Shown here: positions 12,701 to 37,703 of the stretch, in pieces | Layout of the letters: every line of letters starts with the position of its first letter | Position numbering within the stretch: position 1 is the first letter of the stretch | Source: Chrysomallon squamiferum | Taxonomy: Eukaryota > Mollusca > Gastropoda > Neomphalida > Peltospiridae | DNA length: 52,500 bases | Direction of reading: 5' to 3' | NCBI GenBank assembly: GCA_012295275.1 | Contig: CM022673.1 | Span: forward strand, 11,080,788-11,133,287 | Program-made: the position numbers and the translations under genes | The notes under the pieces: generated by a model | What the model was told of the DNA's origin: nothing | The model's input: only the letters and a program-made list of their open reading frames with translations | Databases searched by the model: none

Positions 12701-14016
12701 ATATTTGATACTTACAATAAATGAAATATTGGCAAACATTTCACTGACATTGACTCTGAGATAGAAAGGATTTATCACATATTTGTTACTGCTAAGGTTG
12801 ACATCTCTGGGATACAGGAAAAACAGGATAAGAAAAGTAGTCAACATGCACACAATAACAGCCAGTATTACATAGAGGACCCTGAAATGATGATGATAAT
12901 AATAATAATAATAATAAATAAAAAAATAAATATTTTAAAAAAAAAAAAAAAATAAAAATAAATAAAAGGCAAACTAAAATAAATAAATATAATAATAAAA
13001 ATAAAGATAATAAAATATATATGTGTTTATGTCATGGTATATATATATAGATATATTAAATATATAAACACATACAGATATAAACAGGTTTACATAAATC
13101 AGTGATAGTTAAAATGAATGTGTATAGTCAATAGGAAAGTGCAGTGTCAGTACTCAGTACATATTTATATTTATATACATCATTTACGCTTACTGTGCAA
13201 TTTACAGTTACAAATTATCGAGGAATAAACATTTTGGTTACTTCATTAGAATAATATAAAAAAAAATAATCTGGATTATACACACACACATACATCTTCT
13301 AAATTTTTTATTTTGAAATTAGAATTTTTTTTCTTAATTTTTGTAAAAAAAATGTCACTAACGTCCTTCGTGGTCTTAGTCTTTTGTCCTTCATCGGAAT
13401 CAGAGCAACTAGCTGACCTTCATGTTCTGGAAGAATTTAAAATTAATAATAATAAAACAGAAAATTAAAAAGTACATACTAAACTCTTTGTAAGTGCACA
13501 AAATTAAAATATTGTTAGTTTTATAAAACTTATAATTGTATGTAAAGTTTAGCAAATTAATACATAAAATATCTGAACTAACATATTTTTTTCTTTCATT
13601 AATAAATTTATAAATATATTTTTAAACCATTTTTTTTTTTGGTTAAAAGTTAATGAAATTGAAAATAAAACTTACAAATTGTATTGTCAAAATTATTTTA
13701 CTGTTTTTAGTTACACAAATACTGTTAATTATTATTTTATTTAAAATTTAATATTTAAAGAATCTAATTTCTTTATTTCAAATTTAAGGAATATAATTAT
13801 TTTATTTTAGAATGTAACTATTTTTTTCCTATAGTTCTTACCTTTTGGTATACTTCCAAGGCCACGACAAGTTGGACACGGAACATTACCACCCATAAGT
13901 TCTTCATACCCTGATCCATTTGTTGAATTGTTCAATCCAAATGTTGCACTGTCAGGTGACACACTTCTGTCCATCGATGTTGCTGATATCAGTCGTCTTG
14001 TTTCACCTGCACTCAT
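9782..14016 (-). CDS. TMEM106B: TMEM106-family lysosomal type II membrane protein (six coding exons, 252 aa)
   Basis: Coding exons on the minus strand: 14016-13842, 13426-13363, 12881-12716, 11308-11115, 10453-10400, 9887-9782. They total 759 bases (252 aa plus stop), with matching phases and good donors (GTAAGA, GTTAGT, GTAAGT, GTATGT, GTAAGT). Order along the protein: a cytosolic N-terminus with an ETRRLI acidic dileucine-type sorting signal (residues 5-10), a CPTC cysteine motif near residue 48, the family block QLVALIP..KRLRPRRT, one membrane helix (about residues 82-103, LYVILAVIVC onward), then a luminal domain with several N-glycosylation sequons (NLS, NVS, NIS, NFS, NTT, NYT). It ends in the GHEEQ segment that matches the family GHSEQ. 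In vertebrates TMEM106B controls lysosome size, trafficking and acidification, and its luminal part can form amyloid; whether that applies here is unknown. An upstream in-frame ATG near 14076 lies beyond an acceptor (TTTCAG at 14025), so the start at 14016 is preferred. Any 5' UTR exon was not located. Confidence 0.92.
10724..11156 (-). repeat. Degenerate tandem copies of the TMEM106 exon 4 end and its splice donor
   Basis: The exon 4 end plus donor region (about 11079-11156) recurs at about 10927-10990 and, more decayed, at about 10724-10785. Shared landmarks are TCCTTGGAATTGAA.ATAATCTGC and the preceding ACATACA..AAAAA stretch. The second copy keeps a GTATGT-like donor. Unit length is about 165-205 bp, and all extra copies lie in intron 4. 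Confidence 0.65.
11656..11730. mobile_element. Possible end of a pogo/Tigger-like DNA transposon
   Basis: Just after a TA dinucleotide the sequence runs CAGTATACCCTCACC, then TTCGCGG and ATTCGCGGG motifs, and an internal GGGTTA/TAACCC inverted pair. Many pogo/Tigger-type non-autonomous elements begin with CAGT.. and carry such TTCGCGG blocks; this is a resemblance from family style. No matching opposite end or transposase was found, so it is at best a fragment in intron 3 of TMEM106. Confidence 0.35.
12285..12735 (-). repeat. About four ~105-bp tandem copies built on the TMEM106 exon 3 splice donor
   Basis: The functional unit (about 12651-12735) contains the last bases of exon 3 and its GTAAGT donor. 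Similar units lie at about 12546-12650, 12440-12540 and 12285-12390. Each has a TTTTATAC or equivalent block, then TAATATTT.ATACTTA and a following AAATG.AATATT. The copy at about 12491-12510 keeps an intact minus-strand TTGTAAGTATT donor. Confidence 0.65.
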
Positions 14017-14024
14017 TTTGGTTT

Positions 14025-15277
14025 CTGAAATATCTGCAATTAAAAACAAGTAATTCTTACTAATACACATGGCCAATAAATGTTTTGAAAATTACTGATA
14101 AATATTACAATGTATTTACTACTGACAAGTGTTGCATTAACTTCTTGCAAATTGTATTGTTATTTATTCTTTTTTTAACTATTAAATGAACAATCTCAAC
14201 TTCTTTAGTATTAATATTAATCATATATTTGTTATACAAGGAGGAAACCTGCAATTTCTGTTTCATGGGCTTATACAGTGGAAATTAATTCAAAGGTTTG
14301 GTGTAATCCCTGAGGAAAAACCCATTCCATTTTTATTTTTAAATTATGGATTGCACTCCCTAAACTTATGTTCAGGTCGAGTAGTTTAACAATGAATAAA
14401 AACTTAATAAATTAAAATTACTTTTCTCCTTTTATTACTTACTTTCAAATCATTCATATTTGCAATATAATCGGCGTAGAAAAGCTATTGTTATTAAACG
14501 ACAATTATATTAAGAATTATGGCTTTCTTCATAACATAAATTACACCTATATGTAAATGATACCTAACGTCAATATGACTCATAAGCACGTTCCGGAATA
14601 ATTTCCTTAACGACAATAGACTACATCTTAATGATATTTATAAATATATTACCCGATAACTCACGCTCAATAATTAAAGTATATTTTGTTATGACATCTT
14701 CAAAGTACAGTGCTGGAATAATATGATCACTGCATAGGACCAAAGTATAATACCCTGATTAAAAAAAAACATGTAAATTACATTAACAAAAAAAGAGTAT
14801 ACTTAATTTTCGTAGTCGACTGGTTTTAAGTTACTAATATTATGGCTATTCAACCACACACTGAAAGCACCGTCGCTTTCTCATTATATAATATCTGACA
14901 ACCCTGAAATTGTTCTGTGAATTATATTAAAAAGAATAAGCCCATATTTTATTGACAAAAATAAAAAATAATAAAAAATTAAAAATTAAAATTTAAAATA
15001 ATTAATTTTAAAAATTAAAAATAAAAATGGAAGAAAAAGACTGAACAAGGAGGAAAAAGTACATGATTTTTAAAATTGATTTTTATATTAATTAATTAAA
15101 ATATAATTTCTTCATTTAAAACAATGTTGACAGAAAACAAACTCTATAGTTTATTTCTAAACATCAGTCATAGAAAAGGCGAACTGAGCCAGTTGGTTGT
15201 TTGCCAACACCTGCACTGGTACCGAATCAAGGAATCCGCAGAACGCAACACGGTCGGGAAAAAGTGACAGCGCCAAA
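14025..15277. promoter_or_regulatory. Divergent promoter region between TMEM106 and OXSR1
   Basis: About 1.26 kb separates the two divergently transcribed start codons, so both promoters and 5' UTRs should lie here. The 15180-15277 stretch is richer in G+C and runs into CCAAAATGGCC at the OXSR1 start, resembling the YY1-type AAAATGG element found at the start of many housekeeping genes. No TATA box could be assigned with confidence in this AT-rich DNA. Confidence 0.45.
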
Positions 15278-28558
<13,281 letters not shown>

Positions 28559-30940
28559 CGTTGTTCAACAGTAGTGCAATGTTGTCAGTAGAGAGGAAAA
28601 ACTGTGATAACACAGCAAACACATATCCTAGAAGCACACACCCACGCCTAGAAAAACCCACACAGATCCATGAAACCTTCTTGTCAAGGAGCCTTGCACA
28701 ATGGATGATGATGATGATGATCGAGAAGAAGAAGTTTCGTCTGTGTTTCTTGATATGCTGTATTTAAAACTACACAACGTATTTTCTAATAATTCATAAC
28801 TGAACACAACAATCAGATATTGACTTTATTAACCTACACTGCAATGTCTTGTTACCTCTTTGCTTGCAAATATTACCAGAGTATTCTGAAAAGAAATTTT
28901 TTTGTTTTTCAGGAATGTGTGCAAGTGTGCTTTAACCAATATTTTGTAATTGTTTGTTTTTGTTTGTTTGTTTGTTTGTTTATATTTTTAATTTTTATTA
29001 TTATTATTATTATTATTTCAATTTTGTTTCACTTTTTAATTTTTTTATAAAGTCATGTTTTTTTTATTAGTAATTCTTTTTATTTATTTATTTTCAGGAA
29101 TGTGTGTAAAGCATTGTTTTGCCAAATTTAATGATTTATTTATTTTTTTTTTTTTTTATGAAATATATTAATACAGATTGTTTTATACAATATTTTGTAA
29201 AATTTATTAGTTTATAATTTTTAAGAAATGGTTTGTATATTTGTTTAAAGCAGTATTTTGTACAATTATTTGAAATTTCTTTTTGTCCTTCTTAGCAGAA
29301 TATTTGTGTACATTTGTCTGTCTTGAGAGAGAAGAGTCGTGGAATTTGAAGCTAGATAAGAATATCCACTATTTAAATAATTTATTGTATTATATTATTA
29401 AATTCAGAATTACACTGCTTATCCAGAACATCTAAAGATTCCTATAACAGTTTTAAAAAACTGTTTCAGAATTCAGTTACCAACCAAAAGTTAGAATTTA
29501 TTAATATTTGACCTGCACTTTAATCATAATACCTCTTGCCAGATAGATAAAGTGTGGAAAATGATCTTTTTTATTGTTGTTGTTGTTGTTATTTATTTAT
29601 TTATTTATTTGTTATTATTTTTTTTTTTTTTAAACTAATTTTGCAAAGTAAAATAGAAATATCGGTTGCTTTCTATGCATTCCACCTTCTATGCATTAAA
29701 TTATTTAAAAATTTAATCAAAATATTTCATTAATTCAGAAAATTAATAACTGATAAAGATGAATTAAAAATCAGTTACTTGTAAAATACATTTTATTTGT
29801 TCTGAGAACTTAAAATTAATGGAGTGTGTTTAAAAAAAAAAAAAAAAAAAATAAAAATATTTTTCAACAATCCACATATGTTACCTGATATTCATTTGTT
29901 TTTTCAAGATTTTCTTTCTGTTATTTTGTAATGTTTGTTTCTAATTATGTATATTCCCAATTAGGGATCTGTAGCACAGACATTTATCATGCAGGGTTTG
30001 CCCCAAAAAGTCTGAAAAATGAAACATATATTTAAAAAAAAAAAAAAAAAAAAAAAATAAAGTTTTACAAACTACATATATATTTCTCCGTATCCTAGCA
30101 GTTAATGCATAAATGTTATTTTATAAGCGAGCACATACTTCATTTTTATAAAAACCTTAAACATTAATCAGAAAAAGTTATTTTATTATTTACATTTTCT
30201 TAATAGTTGTATCAAAAACTAGTTATTTTATTTTTTTCACAAAATTTTGTTATTTTTCATTTAGCACATCCCCCTTAAGTATGGAAACCACTTATTATAT
30301 ACGTTTATAGATACTTTAGTCTTTTGTTAATTATAAAATAAATGATAAAGATAATAATAATATGAAATAAGAAGATGATGAGGAAGAATATTAATAACAA
30401 CAACTACAACAACAACAATAATTATAATTATTATCGTTAACAGTAATTAAAATTAATCCAGCCATCAGCTTGCCTAAAATTCAAAAATTTAGAAGCAGTT
30501 TTAAGAATCGTACAGAAATTATTTTTAAATAATGATACATTTTGTCAAATCTATCATAATGAAATAAGAAATGTTAATCATGTATAGGTAAAAAGAAAAA
30601 GGAAATTAAAAAAATTTGAATTTTCAGAATTTTTCATTCTGCGACTGAATATAGACATTAAAAATCAATTTCACACAAATTTATATTGTTACTGTTATTG
30701 TTTATTTATTTATTTATTTTATTTTAATATTTCCTCTTTCCCACTTTAAAATGATACTGAGATTGCAAATAAACCTTTTAATTCTACGATATATATATAT
30801 GTTTTGTTTTTCACATTTCGTTTTACAGTTGTAAATTAATGTCTTGAGCAGTTACGCACAGATAGCTTTATAGAAAGTATTATATGTATAATTTAAAAAT
30901 TATATCATTATACATTTAATTAATTTTTTTTCCACATTGT

Positions 30941-30971
<31 letters not shown>

Positions 30972-31020
30972 AAACTAATCTTTCCAAATCTTGTCAATGT
31001 TTAAATAATCATGAAAAAAA

Positions 31021-31021
<1 letters not shown>

Positions 31022-31078
<57 letters not shown>

Positions 31079-31084
31079 TATTTA
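31022..31084. repeat. (TTA)n microsatellite
   Basis: About 19 TTA units followed by TTTA units and a T run. Confidence 0.85.
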
Positions 31085-31941
31085 TTTATTTTTTATTTTT
31101 TTTTTTTTTTTTTAATACTACAACATAATTAGGAGACTTAAAAAGATGCAGTTATCTGACCTACATAACATTACACAACAAATGATCATAACCCACTCAT
31201 TTAAAACATGGATTTGCCCCTGGGCTACTTGAATTGTTTTCCTGATCCCCCCTGTTCTTCCCATTGGAGTTGGACACATCCTGTACAAGTACTGATTATT
31301 GGCTGTTTTGTATACATAATGTTACTGGTATACTGTTGTTATAAATAGATAATAAATGGCTGTTTTATATAAGTAATGTAATTTATTACTGATATGTTGT
31401 ATAGAAATTAGCATTTGTCTCAGGTGTTAATAAGTATTGATAATATTAAATATGTGTGTAATAACTATTTGAAATTATAAAAACTCTATTTTATGTCAAA
31501 GAAGTTTTAATGACAATTCAACACATTTTTTGTAATAATGCTTATTAAATGTTCACTTTTTTCTTCATAATATTAGTGGAGGTGAAACTTATTAAATGCT
31601 GTGACAGTTATATGTTTTATATGTTGTTTCTGATACACAGTAAAGCATCCCTATTTTTTTTATATACCACTTGTGAGTTCTAGTTGGAATGAGATAGTTC
31701 CCCAAAAGAGTACTAAGGAGATTTGATTATGCAGCTGATTGCTCCTCAGACAAGTCTTATCTAGTCAAAATGTAAAGGCAATAATAACATGTTTTTTGTT
31801 GTTGTTTTGAAAATTCAAAGGAAATTATTTCATTATATATATAATAAATAAATAAAAAATTAAAATTAAAAAATATATATATAACAATGATGAGATTATT
31901 TTATTTTTGGTAGGATGTATGGATGCTATTGCATATTATTT

Positions 31942-31977
<36 letters not shown>

Positions 31978-33386
31978 CATCATTTGCATAAATTTCAGAA
32001 TTAAACTACAATAAAATACAGTGAGGTTCACAAGTTTTGTAAATACTATCTTTACGAGATGATGAAATTATGTTAATTTTGGAAGAACGTGGTTGCGGGG
32101 GTGTTTTGACTGGTAGCTGTTAAAATGGTTTAAACTCAATCATGCCTACCAGAAGTGTTTAAATTTTGTCATTTATGAATTAAATAACAGTTTGTTACTT
32201 TCATTAACTTTCTATTTACCCTGTTTAACTGTGTCAAATTCTCGTATACCAAACAGAGACCCTTTAACTGTCATTACTGAAGTAGAAACAAGCTGAAGAT
32301 GTTACTTGCGATTAACAAATTTAAAACCTCAAAATTCGAGCGTTTTACGGTTTTCCATCGTTGGCTAAACCAGAAACGTTGAAAAAAGCCATTTTTGATT
32401 GACTGACCCAAGCCTCCTCCCCTTTAAAAAAAACCCCACCGACAACAATTACAACCTGATAAACAGTTTTAATTTTTTTTTTTTTTTTCCGGCGTTAATA
32501 ATAATGTTAGACTGTTTTAGTGGGTAGCATCAATAAAAGGAAGCATATTTTAGGCGCCATTTTTTTAATATTCATTCCCAATTATTATAATAGTAATCGA
32601 ATTAATAAATCTGATCGTTGTGTTTGTTAGGACTGTTTGATATATATAAAAAACATTTAACGCTCGACAATTAAAACTTGCATCTTGAAGCAGTTTCATT
32701 AAAGCCAACGATAAATTAATTATACCGCATCCCAATAATTATATAAGTAATACTATTAATAAAGGCGAAATTGGCTTTCATAAGTTAAGCAGAATTAATA
32801 TTTGTGTGTGGATGTAATATTAAGGAATACAGTGGTACCTGTCTTTTGCTTATTATGAGTTCTATGACGAGTCCCATATATTTTTTACAGTGGATCATTG
32901 AACTTGATAAAAAAACATAAATGTGTTTTTTGGAGAAAATGAGTTTGCTGTTGAATGCCCGCAACAAAACAATATGTGTGTTTTGATATGTAGTTTTTTC
33001 AAAAAGAAAAAAAAAAATAATAATGTTTAATAATAAATGCCCGCCAACAAACCAATAATTATTATTATTATCTGTAATTTTTGCCTCTCCTTTTGTTTTG
33101 CCACACGGGTTCCATACAAGACAAACACCTCTGTACTCTAAATATATTTTTCATTCTTCCACTTCACGTTTGTTTTTGTTTTTTTGCAGATAAGTCTTAG
33201 CAAAGTATAACAAAAGAGTACAGATTTAAAATAGAGACTGACACGTTTCCGGAGTCGTGACGTCGTAGATTTATCGTCTGCCTTGAGCAGATAGCTAATT
33301 CTATTACTAATGATTACGTAATCAGAAAGAAACCAACTGCCGTATGGTCTGAAAGAAAGTATTAAAAAATGATATATTATTATTAT

Positions 33387-33425
<39 letters not shown>

Positions 33426-33844
33426 CAGAACAAAATTTGTAATGCTTGCTGTCCTAGCTTTACACAGATCTTGTTAAGGTGTATTCACAGTCCCAATAAA
33501 AATAATTTATACTTTGTATAATGTTTTTTGTTCATTTTAATCATAAAAGGTATCCGCATTGGTCTATATTAGCATTTTAATATAGTTTTTAATATTTTAT
33601 ATTGATTACTAATTAATTAATAAATGACACATACATACATACATACATACATTCTTACAATTAAGAAAAGAAAGAAGAAATGGAAAGAATGTTAAATTTC
33701 TTTTTTCAGATTAACAGTTCACTGGTTATTTTTGACCAGCTGCAGGTACACATGACAAATCTTCCCTTACCATTGCAACTTAAATTATTCTACTAAAAAT
33801 ATATCTTCAAATGCAACCTCAAAAAGCCATATTAGTCAGAATCC

Positions 33845-34500
33845 GGAAGAATTGTGTTGTTATCCTTCTCTAGATTTGTAGATTTGTGTTTTTGTCCTCT
33901 ATAGAATTATTATTATCCTACTCTAGTCATCTGTAGGAATTGTATTCATTCTTCTCTCGTCATCAATAGAATTGCGTTTGTATCCTTCTCTAGTCATCTG
34001 TAGAACAGTGTTTATATCCTGTAGTCATCTCTAGAACTGTGTTTTTAATCTTCCTTTAGTCATCTTGGAATTGGGTTTTCATCTATTTGTAGTCATCAGT
34101 AAAATTGTATTTATCCTTCTTTAGTCATCTACAGAATTGCATTTTTATCCTTCTCTAATTATCTTATGGTTTGTCTTTCTCTAGTCATCTGTATAACTAT
34201 TTTCATCTTTCTCTACTCAACAGTTGAACTGCGTTTATATCTTCTCTATTCATCTGTAGATTTTATGTTTTTGTCCTCGAGTCATCTGTTGAATTATTAT
34301 CCTTCTCTAGTCATCTTTAGAGAAATGTATTATTATCCTTCTCTATCATCTGTAGAACAGTGTCTTCATCTTTCTCTACTCAACTGTAGAATTGTGTTTT
34401 TAATCCTCTCTAGTCATCCGTAGATTTCTGTTTGAATCATTCTCTTGTCGTCTCTAGCAGAATGGTTTTTAATCCTTCCGCAAGTCATTTGTAGAACGGT
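33845..34500. repeat. Diverged minisatellite, unit about 34-40 bp
   Basis: About 15-16 imperfect head-to-tail copies, recognisable by TCTCTAGTCATCTGTAGAAT followed by TGTGTTTTTATCCT. Copies differ by substitutions and small indels, so the array is old. Open reading frames across it carry only the repeat. Confidence 0.85.
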
Positions 34501-35675
34501 TATTAACTTCATCGACTTCCTGACACATGCCATCCTTACAATGCTAAAATAAAACCACTGCTAAGTGTATTCTGTGCTGTTTGCTTGAGGAAACGACTGT
34601 GCGGAAAAGTGACGGAAAACTGACAGGTCTGGCCCTGTATGATGACAGATAGAAACATTGTGAGATATGACTGTATCTCGTACGACAACGAATATGAATC
34701 TACGCCTCATAATAAGTTTGGAAACAAATATGTCGGCCAACAGAGATAGACTATGCGGACAACTTTCTCCGTTTTTATTATCGTTGGTGAGTAAATATGT
34801 CAATATATTTATATATTTACAAAATTTGGTAAATTCCAGTTTCAGAATTATAAACGATTAAAATGAATACAGTTAGTGAGTGCTTAGTTAATTTATTTCG
34901 ATGAAAGAAAGGGAAAAATACATACAGCGGAAAGTTATGGTACTCTGATAAAGAGCTTTGTTTAACTGTTCGTTAACGTCTTTTGATTAATATATTTTAC
35001 CTGTGCTAGCATTTTATATACGTTTGTTGAAGCACATATATATATATATTATATGAATAAACGTATCTAAATATGTGTATACATATGTATCTATGCTTGT
35101 ATGAATGTGTTTGTATGTACGTACATATGTATGTGTGTATGCATGCCTGTATATGTAAGTATGTATGCATTTATGTGCTAACATATATATATATATATGT
35201 GTTTGTGTAGAAGTATATATGATGTAACATGATTGCGGATTGATAACAGTAGTTTAAACACAGACACATCAATTACAGTACATTCCTTAGTTATTGTTCA
35301 TATCATTAAAAGTACAATCGTAAAGGAAATTAATAGAAAGCAGAATATCTATCTTCTTTTTATTATTTTTTCCCATTTCTTTCTCTCTCTCTTTTTTTTT
35401 TTTTTTTTTTTTTTGGTACGCATTTTCGTCACCTAGCAAATCAATTATTACTTGCTTACATAGACAGGGTGTCTGGCAAGTGTACAAACTGCGCATCGTG
35501 AGTGAGCGAAAGAAATTAACATGCAAACCGGTGACAGTAACGCTGTGTGCGCATCAGACATTTATATAATCTTTGCATAACGGATTTTGACATTTGAGAA
35601 AAACGTGTTAATATTTGTCGGACTGTGGTTCAGGTAATGACTTAAACTGTGTACATTCCCCTGTTTATATATGTA

Positions 35676-36148
35676 AGTATGTTTGTGTGTGTATGTATGT
35701 ATGTATGTATGTATGTATGTATGTATGTACGTATTTACGTTTTGTTGTATTCAAGAACATGCAGGGACACAAAGTTCAATGCTGACCTTATAAATGTCAA
35801 ATGCCACTGACGAGACTGGAACGCATGGCTCCGAATCACCTGCACTCAGAAAGCGATCAACGTTATATTTATGATATCGAGACTATAAAACATAACTTTT
35901 AATATCCGACAACAATCGCCGTGACTTGCAAAGCTCGCTGTTCGTTATACTTCGCCATTTTTTTGGCGATATTTATTTTTGTTGTCAAACATGGCACAAG
36001 GACTTGGCAGTTTCATATTTTATGTACGTCTCTGTGTGTAGGTAAACATACAGGGTTTTAATTCAGCCGTATATTATGTATCTAACACATACGTACGTAT
36101 GTATGTATGTATGTATGTATGTATGTATGTATGTATGTATGTATGTAT
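35676..36148. repeat. Two (TATG)n microsatellites
   Basis: GTAT/TATG arrays at about 35690-35730 and 36097-36148, separated by ordinary sequence. Confidence 0.85.
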
Positions 36149-37668
36149 ACCTTTATAAAATTTGGTCAACTAAAAACATTCCATAGTTTTAGACTTTCTG
36201 CATAGTACATAAATAACTCCGTACTCCGCTTGGTGATGAATGTTCCGGGAGAATTAAGTAGGTGGATGGTAACTGATCCATCAACAAGCAGACTGGTAAC
36301 CGATTATGAAGCAAAGTTTACATCTCATAAAGAGAACAGAACAGCACCAGATGTCACCACGCATTAATAATTATCCTTTCACGAGGCTTCTGCGTTTAGT
36401 ATATTGGCAAGAGAAACTTTTACATGTATTATTTATATGTGTATTGCTAAAATGAACTGTCATGTAAGCTGCCTGATTTGACGTGCTGAAAAAACACAGT
36501 TTCTGTTTTTATTTTTCCTTCATTTGAGGTATCAGTAAGTCATCTGTCTCATTTCTGTTAATATTCAATTTATGTAATTTATGTAAAAAACATTTCCTGA
36601 TAATTTAAAGAAGTTCAACAATAGTCCAGATACTATTGGAATTATGCAAATTAGAAAAAAAAAAGAACAAAAAAACCAAAAAAAAAAGATAAAAACATTT
36701 TTCCGCTTTGAAATGTTATTTTAAAATCAGTGCATTTTTAAACTTTTTGTTTTATTAGAAGTGAACTTCTCGGTTAACTTACGTTACACGTTATGACACA
36801 GTACCACTATTAAACCATCTAAAAAATTAAAAACGGCCATATCGAAGTCTATATTGAAAGAAATTAATGAAGGTGAAGGCCAGATCGTTTGGTCATCACA
36901 ACTGGGTAGTAAGCGGCAGTTTTATTTCAAACGTGGTTCAGTTAAGCAGCATCCATGGATATGAAGAAGAAACCGAAAAAAACATATTCCAGAATTTCTA
37001 TAGGTAATATAAAGGATAATGTGGATTGTATTTAATTGAAGTATTTTAATAATGTAGAGTTAGCTTTGATAATTACAAATTTTCATTTAGATAGGATTAT
37101 TTCGTTAGTTTGTATTAACATATAATAATTTGACAGCTTATTAACATTGGTTTTTTGCTAATTTACGATATCATGCGATATTATTACGCAGTTTAAAGTG
37201 ATAGTGCAAACAGAATTGTTAAAAAGTTAACAAAATAAACTACAAGAATCGTGACGCAATCGGTTTTTAAATGATGTCACATATCATAAGAGTGTATAAA
37301 ATTATATTTTTTTCAATTAATTTATTTTTGAATCCTAATACAATTGTTAGTAATTAACAGCAGTTTATATTAAGAATTTGAAGTCTGTTATATTAGAATT
37401 ATTTAAGAAATGGCGGGAATGTGTCAGAACCGCGCCAAACAGATGAACACAGCGAAAATGACAGGTGCCCTGTATTAATACGCCATGTTTTTATTACGTA
37501 AAATTTAATATTACGTAATTTCAACATGGCATTTACAGGCCACCTTTTTATGCAGGGTACAATTTTCTAATTTTAAGTTTCTTCGTAAATAAACAGTTTA
37601 GTAATATCTTATTTCTCAAAATGTATTGGAAAAATGGTTCAAAATATATAGCTATTATTAAAAAAAAA

Positions 37669-37703
<35 letters not shown>

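Noticed and set aside
13842-14076. Upstream in-frame start for TMEM106 near 14076
   Set aside because: The added residues are unlike the family and an acceptor (TTTCAG) lies between; treated as intron or UTR.
34166-34423. 85-residue ORF
   Set aside because: Entirely inside the 34-40 bp minisatellite.
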